A DNA stretch of 64,000 bases from HGM12998 sp900756495 (GCA_958477305.1 CAUEFI010000016.1:1-64000), one strand, 5' to 3'; positions 33,342 to 42,262 are shown, numbered from the stretch's first letter. Translations and numbers: made by a program. Notes: generated from the letters alone by a model not told the origin.

Positions 33342-34343
33342 TTAACGGGGCAGAAAGCCCACCTTTTTGTAGACCTTGCGCAAAGTCTTGTTGGCAATCA
33401 CGCCGGCCCGCTCCGCGCCGGCGCGGTAGACGCCCTCCAGATATGCCTTGTCGGAGAGCAGCCGTTCGGTCTCCTCCCGGATGGGACGCAGGATCTCCAC
33501 CACGGCCTCCCCTACCACGGGCTTAAAAGCGCCGTAGCCCTTGCCGTCAAACTCCCGCTCAATCGCGTCAAAGCTCTTCCCGGTCACGGCGGAGTAAATG
33601 CTCATCAGGTTGGCCACGCCGGGCTTGTTCTGCGGGTCATAGCGCACACAGCGCTCGGTGTCGCTGTCCGTAACGGCCCGCTTGAACTTGCGCATAATGT
33701 CCTCCGGCTTCTCCAACAGGAATACGCAGCCCTCTGGCCCGGATTTGCTCATCTTGCTCTCCGGAGCGTTCAGGCTCATGACCCGGGCGCCCGTCTTTGG
33801 AATATAGGGCGCAGGCATCTTGAACACATCGCCGTAGATGTGGTTGAAGCGGTTGGCCACGTCCCGGCAGATCTCCACGTGCTGCTTCTGGTCTTCACCC
33901 ACAGGCACATAGTCGGGCTGATAGAGCAGAATGTCCGCCGCCATAAGGCAGGGATAGGTAAACAGGCCGGCGTTGATATTGTCCGCGTTCTTGGCGGACT
34001 TATCCTTGAACTGCGTCATGCGGGAGAGCTCTCCGAACATGGTGTAGCAGTCCAGCACCCAGCCCAGCTCCGCGTGGGCGGGCACATGGCTCTGGACAAA
34101 AATCGTATTCTTCTCCGGATCCAGGCCGCAGGCGATATAGGTCGCGATCTGGGTCAGCGTGCGCCGGCGCAGGTCGGCGGGATTCTGGCGCACGGTGATG
34201 GTATGCAGGTCAGCCATGAACCAATAACATTCAAACTGGTCGGACAGCTCTGCCCAATTCTTGATGGCCCCCAGGTAATTGCCCAGATGGAGCTCGCCGC
34301 TGGGCTGGATGCCGGAGAGCAGAACCTTTTTTTCGTTTTCCAT
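33342..34343 (-). CDS. trpS: Tryptophanyl-tRNA synthetase
   Basis: 333 aa from the ATG at 34343 (AAGAGGTGCG). Class I motifs: SGIQPSGELHLGNYLGAI (HIGH) and KMSKSGPEG (KMSKS). DILLYQPDYVPVGEDQKQHVE is characteristic of TrpRS. Full length. It is divergent from gltX with a shared promoter zone; no T-box leader is visible in the 60-nt leader. Confidence 0.97.
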   Translation of the reverse strand: MENEKKVLLSGIQPSGELHLGNYLGAIKNWAELSDQFECYWFMADLHTITVRQNPADLRRRTLTQIATYIACGLDPEKNTIFVQSHVPAHAELGWVLDCYTMFGELSRMTQFKDKSAKNADNINAGLFTYPCLMAADILLYQPDYVPVGEDQKQHVEICRDVANRFNHIYGDVFKMPAPYIPKTGARVMSLNAPESKMSKSGPEGCVFLLEKPEDIMRKFKRAVTDSDTERCVRYDPQNKPGVANLMSIYSAVTGKSFDAIEREFDGKGYGAFKPVVGEAVVEILRPIREETERLLSDKAYLEGVYRAGAERAGVIANKTLRKVYKKVGFLPR

Positions 34344-34405
34344 TGTTAAAACGCACCTCTTAACCAGTGATTTTCTCGGGTGGACATAAAATCCCATGTT
34401 GAATT

Positions 34406-34434
34406 ATCATACCATATCCAAAGTCCCTTGACAA
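34406..34434 (-). promoter_or_regulatory. trpS promoter
   Basis: Minus strand: -35 TTGTCA (34434-34429), 17-bp spacer, -10 TATGAT (34411-34406). Its -35 lies on the same 7 bp as the gltX -35. Confidence 0.75.
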
Positions 34435-34456
34435 TCCTAACCTAAAAAAATAGAAT
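34428..34456 (+). promoter_or_regulatory. gltX promoter
   Basis: -35 TTGACA (34428-34433), 17-bp spacer, -10 TAGAAT (34451-34456). Leader is about 27 nt. Face-to-back overlap with the trpS promoter. Confidence 0.8.
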
Positions 34457-34489
34457 AGGAGGACAGACGTTAAAAAAGGGGTTTTTCCT

Positions 34490-35980
34490 ATGGATATGAA
34501 ATGGTTTGACGAGATGGAGGCACGTATCCCCCGCGGCGAAGTCCGCACACGGTTCGCCCCCTCCCCCACCGGCTACATGCATGTGGGCAACCTGCGCACC
34601 GCCCTGTATACCTGGCTCATTGCACGGCATGCCGGAGGCAAGTTTATTCTGCGCATTGAGGACACCGATCAGGGCCGTCTGGTGGAGGGAGCGGTGGAGG
34701 TCATCTATGCCACCCTGCGCAAGTGCGGCCTCACCTGGGACGAAGGGCCCGATGTGGGCGGGGACGTGGGGCCCTATATCCAGACCGAGCGCCGGAATCT
34801 CTACGGCAGATATGCCGATCTGCTTGTAGAACGCGGCTACGCCTACCGCTGCTTCTGCGATAAGGAGCGGCTGGAGTCCCTCCACGGCGAAAACGGCCTG
34901 GGCGGGTACGACGGGCACTGCCGGGAACTCCCTCAATCGGAGATAGACGAAAAACTGGCGGCCGGGGTTCCCTATGTCATCCGGCAGAAGATCCCCCGGG
35001 AGGGAACCACTACCTTCTCCGACGCTGTCTTTGGGAACATCACCGTGGAGAACGCCACCCTGGACGACCAGGTGCTGATGAAGTCGGACGGGCTGCCCAC
35101 CTATAACTTCGCCAACGTGGTGGACGACCACCTCATGGGCATCACCCACGTGGTACGGGGCTCCGAGTACCTCTCCTCCGCTCCCAAGTACAACCTGCTC
35201 TACCAGGCCTTCGGCTGGGATGTCCCCACCTATATTCACTGCTCCCCCGTCATGCGGGACCAGCACAACAAGATGTCCAAGCGCCACGGAGATCCCTCCT
35301 ATGAGGATCTGCTCTCCATGGGCTTTCTCTCTGAGGCGGTGGTAAACTACGTCACACTGCTGGGCTGGTCCCCCAAGGGCGCGGACAGCGAGCGGGAGTT
35401 CTTTACTTTGGACGAGCTGGCCGGAACATTCGACATCGGCGGCATCTCCAAGTCCCCCGCCATCTTCGACATCGAGAAGCTCAAATATTTCAACGCCAAC
35501 TACCTGCGCGCCCTCTCCCCCGAGGACTTTTACGCCGGGGCCGAGCCCTATCTGAGGGAGGCTGTCAAGACCCCCGGCATCGACCTGAAGCTCATCGCCC
35601 CCCTGGTGCAGCCCCGGTGCGACACCTGGCTGGACATCGCCCCCCAGGTGGACTTTTTCGACGCGCTGCCCGAATACTCCAACGAGCTCTATTGCCACAA
35701 GAAGATGAAGACCAATGAGGCGAACTCTCTTGAGGCTCTTCAGGCGGTCCTTCCCGTGCTGGAAGCGCTCCCGGAGTGGACCAATGAGTCTATTCACGAC
35801 GCCCTCATCGGCCTGGCCCAGCGGCTGGAGCTGAAAAACGGCCGCATCATGTGGCCGGTGCGCACCGCTCTCTCCGGTAAAGCGGTCACTCCCGGCGGCG
35901 CGGTGGAGATCTGTCATATTCTCGGCAGGGACGAGGCCCTGCGGCGGATCCGCAGAGGCATCGAACAGCTGGGCGGCTAG
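34490..35980 (+). CDS. gltX: Glutamyl-tRNA synthetase
   Basis: 496 aa, class I. HIGH motif in FAPSPTGYMHVGNLRTAL, KMSKR in HNKMSKRHGD, and the anticodon domain at the C-terminus. The N-terminus MDMKWFDEMEARIPRGEVRT is slightly longer than usual; a second in-frame ATG is 6 nt on. It may charge both tRNA-Glu and tRNA-Gln if gatCAB is elsewhere. Terminating hairpin at 36027-36079. Confidence 0.97.
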   Translation: MDMKWFDEMEARIPRGEVRTRFAPSPTGYMHVGNLRTALYTWLIARHAGGKFILRIEDTDQGRLVEGAVEVIYATLRKCGLTWDEGPDVGGDVGPYIQTERRNLYGRYADLLVERGYAYRCFCDKERLESLHGENGLGGYDGHCRELPQSEIDEKLAAGVPYVIRQKIPREGTTTFSDAVFGNITVENATLDDQVLMKSDGLPTYNFANVVDDHLMGITHVVRGSEYLSSAPKYNLLYQAFGWDVPTYIHCSPVMRDQHNKMSKRHGDPSYEDLLSMGFLSEAVVNYVTLLGWSPKGADSEREFFTLDELAGTFDIGGISKSPAIFDIEKLKYFNANYLRALSPEDFYAGAEPYLREAVKTPGIDLKLIAPLVQPRCDTWLDIAPQVDFFDALPEYSNELYCHKKMKTNEANSLEALQAVLPVLEALPEWTNESIHDALIGLAQRLELKNGRIMWPVRTALSGKAVTPGGAVEICHILGRDEALRRIRRGIEQLGG

Positions 35981-36026
35981 GAGATACGGGCCGGCCGCCA
36001 TGTGCCCGCTGTATTCTTTCGGTCCA

Positions 36027-36079
36027 CATACGCTCCGGGCGCGCCGCCGTCTCCGACCCCCGGCGCGGCGGAACGTATG
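36027..36079 (+). terminator. Likely gltX terminator
   Basis: CATACG (36027-36032) pairs with CGTATG (36074-36079), enclosing GC-rich complementary stretches (GGCGCGCCGCC and GGCGCGGCGG). Imperfect and without a T-run. Confidence 0.45.
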
Positions 36080-36120
36080 CTATGCGTTATCCTTCATTGA
36101 CTGAAATCTGGAGTGCGGAT

Positions 36121-36474
36121 ATGAAAAAATGGTATGACGAGGAATATGAATTTCAGATCGAGGTGACAGGTTTCCTGCGCGGCAGCTGCACAGAGCGCTA
36201 TTGCCGAAACGGCGAGGAAATCGGCGATACGTATACCTGTACCTATGGCTGCCCTGTCAATCCAGACGGGCAGGGGATTTGCTCCAAGGTAATGATGGTG
36301 CTGTTCCCAATTATGGAGGCTGTCAGAAGCGGTGGAGATCTGGAGAACATCGGTGGCAGCGGGAAATACTGCAAGGATGTTGTGTGCCCGGACGGCTGCG
36401 TGATCTTCAGGCTGACGGCAAAGAAACTTGGAAATGAAAATTTTTATAAAGGGAAATTCTTTGACCCCATTTGA
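36121..36474 (+). CDS. TIGR04076 family Cys-rich protein
   Basis: 117 aa from the ATG at 36121 (GGAG upstream), because MKKWYDEEYEFQIEVTG is the usual family start. It has eight Cys, mostly in GSCTERYCRNG, YTCTYGCP, GICSK, YCKDVVCPDGC, typical of TIGR04076, a small protein of unknown function; metal binding is likely but unproven. The codon use is more AT-rich than its neighbours. Terminator follows at 36532-36592. Confidence 0.8.
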   Translation: MKKWYDEEYEFQIEVTGFLRGSCTERYCRNGEEIGDTYTCTYGCPVNPDGQGICSKVMMVLFPIMEAVRSGGDLENIGGSGKYCKDVVCPDGCVIFRLTAKKLGNENFYKGKFFDPI

Positions 36475-36531
36475 CAGATGACGCACGAACCATAGAGGCA
36501 CGCCCAGCTACGTTCCCTCCAGTTGAAATAT

Positions 36532-36592
36532 GGACCAGCAAAGGTCTCCGCCCTCCACGGCCTGTATGGAGGGCGGAGACCTTTGCTGATCC
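36532..36592. terminator. Bidirectional terminator
   Basis: 26-bp arms (36532-36557 with 36567-36592), 25 of 26 paired, 9-nt loop; arm core is AGCAAAGGTCTCCGCCCTCC. Between convergent TIGR04076 and sufE genes. Confidence 0.8.
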
Positions 36593-36622
36593 ACGTTTCC
36601 AAGATAACGTCAGAAGGACACT

Positions 36623-37072
36623 CTACTTAAGGAATGAAAGTTCTGTTTGCCGGGTCTGGGCAAATGCCCGGATGCGCCCAAGTAGTCGTCTAATATTCTG
36701 TGTGCGATCTACGGAGAGCTGTGCGGAGAGACCGGTCCGGTCCAGAAAATCGAGATCGGCCGCCAAAATTTCGGCTGGACTGCGGCGGTCTAAAAGGGCC
36801 ACAATGATGCCCACTATCCCCTTGACGATCAGTGCTTCGCTGTCCGCACGCAGCCGGACCATCCCATCGCACTCCTCCATGACCAGCCAGAGCCTCGTTT
36901 GACAGTCAGTCACCATGTTGCACTCCGTCCGCTCTCCTTCCCGCAGCGGCTCCATATCGGCGGTCAGCTCCAACAGGCAGTCGTACTGGAGCATCCAATC
37001 GCCAATCTGGTTGAATGTCTCCACGAACTCGTCCTGTTCCTCCTGAATTGTGGGGCGGGATTCTTCTCTCAT
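36623..37072 (-). CDS. sufE: SufE-like sulfur acceptor
   Basis: 149 aa. IQEEQDEFVETFNQIGDWMLQY and MVTDCQTRLWLVMEE match SufE; the Cys in DCQTRLW is the sulfur-carrying residue. SufE takes persulfide from SufS for Fe-S cluster building. ATG overlaps the sufS stop (ATGA). sufBCD are not in this operon, so clusters must be built on scaffolds encoded elsewhere, or the pair serves another sulfur task. Confidence 0.9.
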   Translation of the reverse strand: MREESRPTIQEEQDEFVETFNQIGDWMLQYDCLLELTADMEPLREGERTECNMVTDCQTRLWLVMEECDGMVRLRADSEALIVKGIVGIIVALLDRRSPAEILAADLDFLDRTGLSAQLSVDRTQNIRRLLGRIRAFAQTRQTELSFLK

Positions 37073-38301
37073 AATCCCGCCGCCCTTCTCAGACGCGGAA
37101 TGACCTGTGCCAGTCGCTCTGCAAAGAAATCAAGCTCCTCCTCCGTGTTGTAAAACGCCGGGGAGACGCGGGCTGCGGCTGTAACATCAAAGGCGTCCAG
37201 CAACGGGCCGGCACAGAGACTCCCGGACCGCAACGCAATGCCGTCCTTGTCCAGAAAGGCCGCTAAATCGTAGGGGTGTACCCCGTCCACGACAAAGGAG
37301 ATTGCCCCTGCCCGATGGGCAGGACGCCCCAGAATACGGACGTGATCCGTCCCGGCCAGGTGCCGCCGGGCCGCGTCCAGGAGCAGGCGCTCTCGCTCAT
37401 ACACCACGGGCAGCCCAATTTCATCAAGATAGTTGATGGCGGCTCCCAGCGCAACGGCGCCGCTGTAGTTGGGCGTCCCAGCCTCCAGGCAGTGGGGTGC
37501 GGAAGCAAAGGTCGTCTTTTCCCAGGTGACCCGCTCCACCATGCCCCCACCAAAGCGGACAGGCCGCAGCTCTTCCAGGCGGTCCGCCCGGCAGTAGAGG
37601 GCCCCAATCCCGGTAGGCGCCAGCAGCTTGTGACCTGAAAAACACAGAAAGTCGCAGTTCAGGCGCTCCACATGGATGGGAAAGTGCCGCACCCCCTGGG
37701 CCGCGTCCACCAGCACCGGGATCTCCCTTTCATGGGCGGCTGTAATGATCTCGTCCAGAGGCGTCACCGTGCCAGTGACATTGGAGACCTGTGTGATAGC
37801 CACCATTCTGGTGCGCGTGCCCAAGAGCTGGCGGAACGCTCCCATGTCCAGCTCTCCCTGCGGCGCCGGAGCCATGCGGAGTATCGCCCCCCGCGCCTGG
37901 CAGAGCTGCTGCCAGGGGACCAGATTGGCATGGTGCTCCAACTGAGAGACCAGCACCTCATCCCCCGGCTGAAGCCGGGGGGCGAGGTAGCTGTCGGCCA
38001 CCAAATTGATGGCCTCCGTGGCGCCGGAAGTAAAGACAATCTGCTCCGAGGATGGGCTGCCCAGAAACCGCGCCACCTTCTCGCGCGCCTCCTCCAAGCC
38101 CCGTGTGGACTGTTCGCTGAGGAAATGGATCCCCCGGTGTACGTTTCCATTTTGGTGGGTGTAGTGTTCAGTGATGGCCTCAAGCACCGGGCGCGGCAAC
38201 TGAGTGGTGGCCGCGTTGTCCAGATAGACCAGGGGTTTGCCATAAATCCGCTCCGACAGGATGGGAAATTCAGCCCGTCTCTCCCGCACCCACTGTTCCA
38301 T
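37069..38301 (-). CDS. sufS: SufS-type cysteine desulfurase
   Basis: 410-aa PLP enzyme. YLDNAATTQLPRPVLEAI, HRGIHFLSEQST, TSGATEAINLVA, HHANLVPWQQL, the PLP Lys in DFLCFSGHKLLAPTGIG, and the catalytic Cys in RSGSLCAGPLL are all visible, i.e. group II (SufS/CsdA) type. Start has AAGGGGGAGCAAT and lies 32 bp inside the preceding 149-aa gene. Co-transcribed with sufE and, unusually, with a sugar-isomerase-like gene and an anion transporter. Confidence 0.95.
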   Translation of the reverse strand: MEQWVRERRAEFPILSERIYGKPLVYLDNAATTQLPRPVLEAITEHYTHQNGNVHRGIHFLSEQSTRGLEEAREKVARFLGSPSSEQIVFTSGATEAINLVADSYLAPRLQPGDEVLVSQLEHHANLVPWQQLCQARGAILRMAPAPQGELDMGAFRQLLGTRTRMVAITQVSNVTGTVTPLDEIITAAHEREIPVLVDAAQGVRHFPIHVERLNCDFLCFSGHKLLAPTGIGALYCRADRLEELRPVRFGGGMVERVTWEKTTFASAPHCLEAGTPNYSGAVALGAAINYLDEIGLPVVYERERLLLDAARRHLAGTDHVRILGRPAHRAGAISFVVDGVHPYDLAAFLDKDGIALRSGSLCAGPLLDAFDVTAAARVSPAFYNTEEELDFFAERLAQVIPRLRRAAGL

Positions 38302-38719
38302 ATTGCTCCCCCTTTTCTCTCAGTCCCCGCAACACCGCCCCGGCGAGATCCTGCGTGGTCTCAAACTCGGCGGTCTCCTCCCGCTGGAATGTGATGCCGA
38401 GCTCCTTCTGGATCGCCATCAGGAGCAAAATTTTCTTTTGCATGGTGGAGGTCACGCCCTCGCAGGAGCTGGGACGGTCCGTCAGGCCGGTTTTCCCTAC
38501 CTCAAGCCGGGCCGCCCGGGCCACGCTCCACTCGCAGAGCTCCGTCAGCCCGCAGGCCTCCACGCTGCTTGGCAGCAGGAACTTACCCAGAATGTAGCGG
38601 CGAAGTACGGGATGAAGCGCCTGTACATCGGCAAAGCGCGTGTCCAACAGCGTCTGCCGTGCCTCCTCCACCGCCGCCCGGCAACACAGAACGTAGTCCG
38701 CTCCTTTAAGGATTCCCAT
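38270..38719 (-). CDS. Unknown 149-aa protein between the isomerase-like gene and sufS
   Basis: ATG at 38719 is fused to the isomerase stop (TGATG), and its own end overlaps sufS by 32 bp, so it is translated in the same operon. Soluble, several Cys (LCCRAAVEEA, EACGLTELCEW, SSCEG). Segment ITFQREETAEFETTQDLAGA vaguely recalls an acyl-carrier-like stretch but lacks a DSL phosphopantetheine site. No family recognised. Confidence 0.7.
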   Translation of the reverse strand: MGILKGADYVLCCRAAVEEARQTLLDTRFADVQALHPVLRRYILGKFLLPSSVEACGLTELCEWSVARAARLEVGKTGLTDRPSSCEGVTSTMQKKILLLMAIQKELGITFQREETAEFETTQDLAGAVLRGLREKGEQYGTVGAGETG

Positions 38720-40251
38720 CAGGCGGTTACCACTTCGAAGCCCAGGATCTCACCCAGCAGCTTGAGCTCCCTGGTGTAATCACCGTAGACCAGGGGGAGG
38801 TGATTACCGAAGTTGATGTGCTTGTAGAAGAAATCTGCCTGGTCGCCCACAGTGAAGAAGAAGCCCTGGTCACAGTTGTAGCTGTTGTAGCCGAACCCAG
38901 CGCTGATGGTTCCCTTACCTACAAAGAGTTGTTTGCCGTCGGGGGCAAAGCGGCACAGGGTAATCTCCTGGCCCCGGTCTGCGGAGAAATCCATACGGAA
39001 GGTGGCGCCGAAGCCACTGTACGTGAAGGGGCTGATGGCATAGGGCGCTGCAGGCTCCGTCAGGCCTTTCAGCTTGCGGTTGGCCGCGGCGTGGAATGTC
39101 ATGTACAGGTTGGGCTTGTCTGCCTCGGGAACTCCGGTGATATCTTTTTCTCCAATGGCCTGGAGTGTGGTCATCTTGCCCTCTTCATCGTAGTAGACGC
39201 AGTTGACGTTGCCCATGTACGTCGCTTTACCAGACAGGTTCATCAACACCACCATGGCCAGCAGCGCATTCAGGTCATACTCACAGGCGGAGGGAACGCC
39301 GTGCTCACAGTTCAGCGCATGGATCATACAGGGTGTGATTCTCTGCTCGTTAAAGCGGCGTGTAGCACACATATCGGGGCACTGCATGGTAAAGGCGTTG
39401 CAGTCGTTGGCCTCTAGAACCTTTTTCACCGTCAGGTAGGCGTGAAGCGTGCGCAGGATGTCCTCTCTCGACATCCGTACCTCCTGAGCGCCGGCGATTA
39501 GTTCGTCTGCCAGCGCCTCTGCCTCCGCCAGATCGGTATCATTGATGTTGCATGCCTTGCGTCCGGGCAGCGTGTGGTTGGTGCTTGGATCAACGGGCTG
39601 CATCAGATCCAGCAGCTCATGTTCGCTGATATAGCGCAAGCGAACCCCCAGTCTGCGTGTGACATCGTGGGCATTGACAAACACATCCGGTGTGCTGAGC
39701 GAAACCTCCGAGTTGGCGCGGGCGGACATCAAAACGCGCGTCTGCTGGAGGGCTTTGCGTGCACGGAACACCCTCATATATGTTTTGAAATCATCCCAGT
39801 TGCGGAACGAATAGGCCTCCAGCCCACGGGCACGCGCAGCGGCTGTGTTGGAAAAGGGGCCGCAGCACTGCCAGGGGACAATGCCGATGGGCTTTCCGAA
39901 TCGCTCCCCAAATTCCAAAAACAGATCTCCGCGAGCAATACCGGTGGAGAACAGGAAAAAATCTACCTCGTTGATGTCCTTGGACATCTCTTCATAAATC
40001 CCCTCCTTCATCTCAAACCAGTCGCTGCGCTCCACATAGATAGGCTCCAGGATGTTGATGCCCTCGGGCGTGTTCTTTGCAATGTTGCTCCGGAACTTCT
40101 TGAACAGTTCCTGCGCCATCATCACATCGTAGTCGTGTTCCAACTGTTCGCCCTGTCCGAAGCGGCAGGGACCTTCAAATGCGTATTGATGAATGAAGGC
40201 GATAAAAACAGGGCGGACGTTCAATTGGATGTCAGTTAATTTCGGTGCCAC
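38719..40251 (-). CDS. L-fucose/L-arabinose isomerase-family protein
   Basis: 510 aa. ACEYDLNALLAMVVL corresponds to the metal-binding Glu region of FucI, and the C-terminal HINFGNHLPLVYGDYTREL to its final metal His region (HxxxVYGD). N-terminal GIVPWQCCGPFSN and IARGDLFLEFGERFG are less usual. 510 aa is shorter than FucI (~590). Known family members isomerise aldoses and ketoses with Mn; the substrate here is unknown. The neighbouring anion transporter suggests a charged substrate (inference). First gene after the transporter, 48 bp apart. Confidence 0.75.
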   Translation of the reverse strand: MAPKLTDIQLNVRPVFIAFIHQYAFEGPCRFGQGEQLEHDYDVMMAQELFKKFRSNIAKNTPEGINILEPIYVERSDWFEMKEGIYEEMSKDINEVDFFLFSTGIARGDLFLEFGERFGKPIGIVPWQCCGPFSNTAAARARGLEAYSFRNWDDFKTYMRVFRARKALQQTRVLMSARANSEVSLSTPDVFVNAHDVTRRLGVRLRYISEHELLDLMQPVDPSTNHTLPGRKACNINDTDLAEAEALADELIAGAQEVRMSREDILRTLHAYLTVKKVLEANDCNAFTMQCPDMCATRRFNEQRITPCMIHALNCEHGVPSACEYDLNALLAMVVLMNLSGKATYMGNVNCVYYDEEGKMTTLQAIGEKDITGVPEADKPNLYMTFHAAANRKLKGLTEPAAPYAISPFTYSGFGATFRMDFSADRGQEITLCRFAPDGKQLFVGKGTISAGFGYNSYNCDQGFFFTVGDQADFFYKHINFGNHLPLVYGDYTRELKLLGEILGFEVVTA

Positions 40252-40299
40252 AGTGTTGTTTCCTCCAATATCATTATAATTTCTAGTGTCCTTCGAACA

Positions 40300-41784
40300 T
40301 TAGAAGCGGATGAGTGCGCTAGCCAGGGGCCAGATGAGGAACATGCATCCCAGCCAGGTGAGGATGATGTAAATGGTGCAGTACTTGACGGTATTGCGCA
40401 CCGTAATGTGTCCCGGCCCGAAGAAGAGAGGGGCGGGCACCGAGGCGGAAGGGGTGAGCATCCCCATGCAGGAGGCCAGGCTGATGACTACCACGAAGCC
40501 GATGACATTGATCCCTGTATCCGAGAGCAGAGAGAGGGCGATGGAGTAGAAGAGAAACATGGTCACGGTATTGGAGAGGAAGTTCGTCATAATCAGCGCA
40601 CCCAGCACCAGCACTGCCATCACGGCAAAGGGCGGCAGGACGGAGGTGACGGGGAGGAGCAGGTTGCGGATCCAGTCGCTGATGCCCACGTCAGGCAGGT
40701 TGATCACTGCGCCCATTACAGTGACGGTGGCGGTGAAAACCAGCAGCCCGATGGGGATATCCTTCACCAGTGCAGGGAATTTCACAATGGGCTTATTGTT
40801 CAGCCGGACGATACAAAGGATGGCAATCGCCACAATGGGCGGGATGCAGGTGCCGCAGCGAGTGAGGAAAGCGGACAGCCCCGGCGCGAAGGAGCTGCCA
40901 AACTGGGGGAAGAGCCAGGCGATGACCACCAGAATAAAGAGCACGGCGGCCAGCTTGCCCTCCTTGCCCAGGGGCGGGGCGCTGCGCTTGACCTCCTCAA
41001 TGTCGTAGTTGGCGAATTTGCTGGTGTCAGGCTTCCAGAAAATCCGAACCACCAGCATCAGGAACACATACATCATAATTTCGAAGGGAATACCCACGCT
41101 GAGCCACTGGCCATAGCTGATGGTGATGCCGGTTTTGCCCTCCACAGCGGCGATGAGCAGCAGGGGGAGCACATGGGAGATGGGAGAGGCCGCAGAGATG
41201 ATGGCATTGCCCCAGAACACACCGGCCATAAGCACCGTGTACATGGGTTCGCCCTTCTCAATTTTGAGGTTTTTGCAGAGCGCCTGGGTAAGGCCGATAT
41301 AGATGACGGTGAGAGAGGTGGCCTCCATAAAGGTACCCAGCAGGAAGAAGGAGAAGAAATACAGGGCGATGAACATATAAGGCCGCCCCTGAACCACCTT
41401 CCGGGTGATAAACCAGACGGCCACCTTGTTGATGACGCCGGTCTGGGTGAGCACGGCGTTAAGCGCCATGCAGACGATGATGGTGATGACAATGAAATTG
41501 CCCATGGAGCCGGCCCAGACCTCGTTGGCTGTCATGGTGCCCGACATGATCAGGGCGGCCATGGCCACCAGACTGACCCAGTCTGTATTGACGGCAATCC
41601 ACAGGTAGAGCACTGGCACCATGATGGCCAGCACGGTGACGCCCTTTTCGGTCAGGCCGTTGGCTGCGGGGATGCAGAAGTAGAAGATCAGGAACAGAAC
41701 CGCGGCGATGATGTAGTGAATATAGGACTTAACTGAGGTTCGCTCTGTGTTTGACTTTAACTGTTCCAACTGATAACCCCCCAT
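40300..41784 (-). CDS. SLC13/DASS-family anion transporter
   Basis: About 494 aa, 11-12 helices. The halves show the DASS pattern with SNT motifs: MGNFIVITIIVCMALNAVL..., FFLLGTFMEATSLTVIYI, and TNFLSNTVTMFLFYSIALSL. Imports dicarboxylates, sulfate or related anions with sodium. The start is uncertain: ATG at 41784, or a TTG at 41769 after GGGGGG. MITE copy B lies 77 bp upstream, so the natural promoter is beyond or inside it. Operon with the isomerase-like gene and sufSE. Confidence 0.8.
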   Translation of the reverse strand: MGGYQLEQLKSNTERTSVKSYIHYIIAAVLFLIFYFCIPAANGLTEKGVTVLAIMVPVLYLWIAVNTDWVSLVAMAALIMSGTMTANEVWAGSMGNFIVITIIVCMALNAVLTQTGVINKVAVWFITRKVVQGRPYMFIALYFFSFFLLGTFMEATSLTVIYIGLTQALCKNLKIEKGEPMYTVLMAGVFWGNAIISAASPISHVLPLLLIAAVEGKTGITISYGQWLSVGIPFEIMMYVFLMLVVRIFWKPDTSKFANYDIEEVKRSAPPLGKEGKLAAVLFILVVIAWLFPQFGSSFAPGLSAFLTRCGTCIPPIVAIAILCIVRLNNKPIVKFPALVKDIPIGLLVFTATVTVMGAVINLPDVGISDWIRNLLLPVTSVLPPFAVMAVLVLGALIMTNFLSNTVTMFLFYSIALSLLSDTGINVIGFVVVISLASCMGMLTPSASVPAPLFFGPGHITVRNTVKYCTIYIILTWLGCMFLIWPLASALIRF

Positions 41785-41860
41785 TCTAGAGTAGAACATT
41801 GGGAGAGCTTTTGCAAAGTGCCAAACAACCGTCACCGCTATCGGGATATATCCTTGATAT

Positions 41861-42021
41861 TAGGGCCTTGTTTGAACAAAGTCAAAACGCCCAAACGGCG
41901 GATCTATTTCCGTCATACTGCGCAAAAAATTCTTGAACAACGTATTCCTGCGAATTTTTGCCTTGTCCGTCGGAAAAATCTCTCGCCGTTGGCCATTCCG
42001 CCAATGTTCAAACAAGGCCTA
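41861..42021 (+). mobile_element. MITE copy B (161 bp)
   Basis: Same element as 29979-30143, same orientation, TA at both ends, slightly shorter and more diverged (left end TAGGGCCTTG with one extra G; about 4 bp missing in the middle). Sits directly upstream of the anion-transporter gene. Confidence 0.85.
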
Positions 42022-42108
42022 GCCCGCTGCGGTTTGCATTTTAGCTCTCACCTCTCTTGCCTTGGGTATCATTTTGAGCTTTGCGAATGATCGTTGTGCA
42101 CATCGATC

Positions 42109-42126
42109 GTCGGGCATATGCCTGAC
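42109..42126. promoter_or_regulatory. Palindrome upstream of the transporter operon
   Basis: GTCGGGCATATGCCTGAC, palindromic but for one pair, between the LysR gene and MITE B. Candidate binding site for the adjacent LysR regulator; no family-specific consensus to compare. Confidence 0.4.
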
Positions 42127-42178
42127 CCGCTGGGTATGATCTTATTTTATCTAATATCATCTCGTATGTAAAATGAAC

Positions 42179-42223
42179 ATATCGCACAAAGCCATGCACT
42201 AGACGCATGGCTTTGTGCGATAT
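42179..42223 (-). terminator. Terminator of the LysR gene
   Basis: 19-bp perfect stem (42179-42197 with 42205-42223), arms including ATCGCACAAAGCCATGC, 7-nt loop. 40 bp past the LysR stop. Confidence 0.75.
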
Positions 42224-42262
42224 ATCTATTATCTCAAAGCTCAACCAGGCACAAAAACAACA

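Noticed and set aside
34344..34405. T-box leader for trpS
   Set aside because: No specifier stem, T-box sequence or terminator in the ~60-nt leader.
40408..41736. 442-codon plus-strand frame
   Set aside because: Antisense to the anion transporter; His/Asp/Gly-rich artefact of third-base GC bias.
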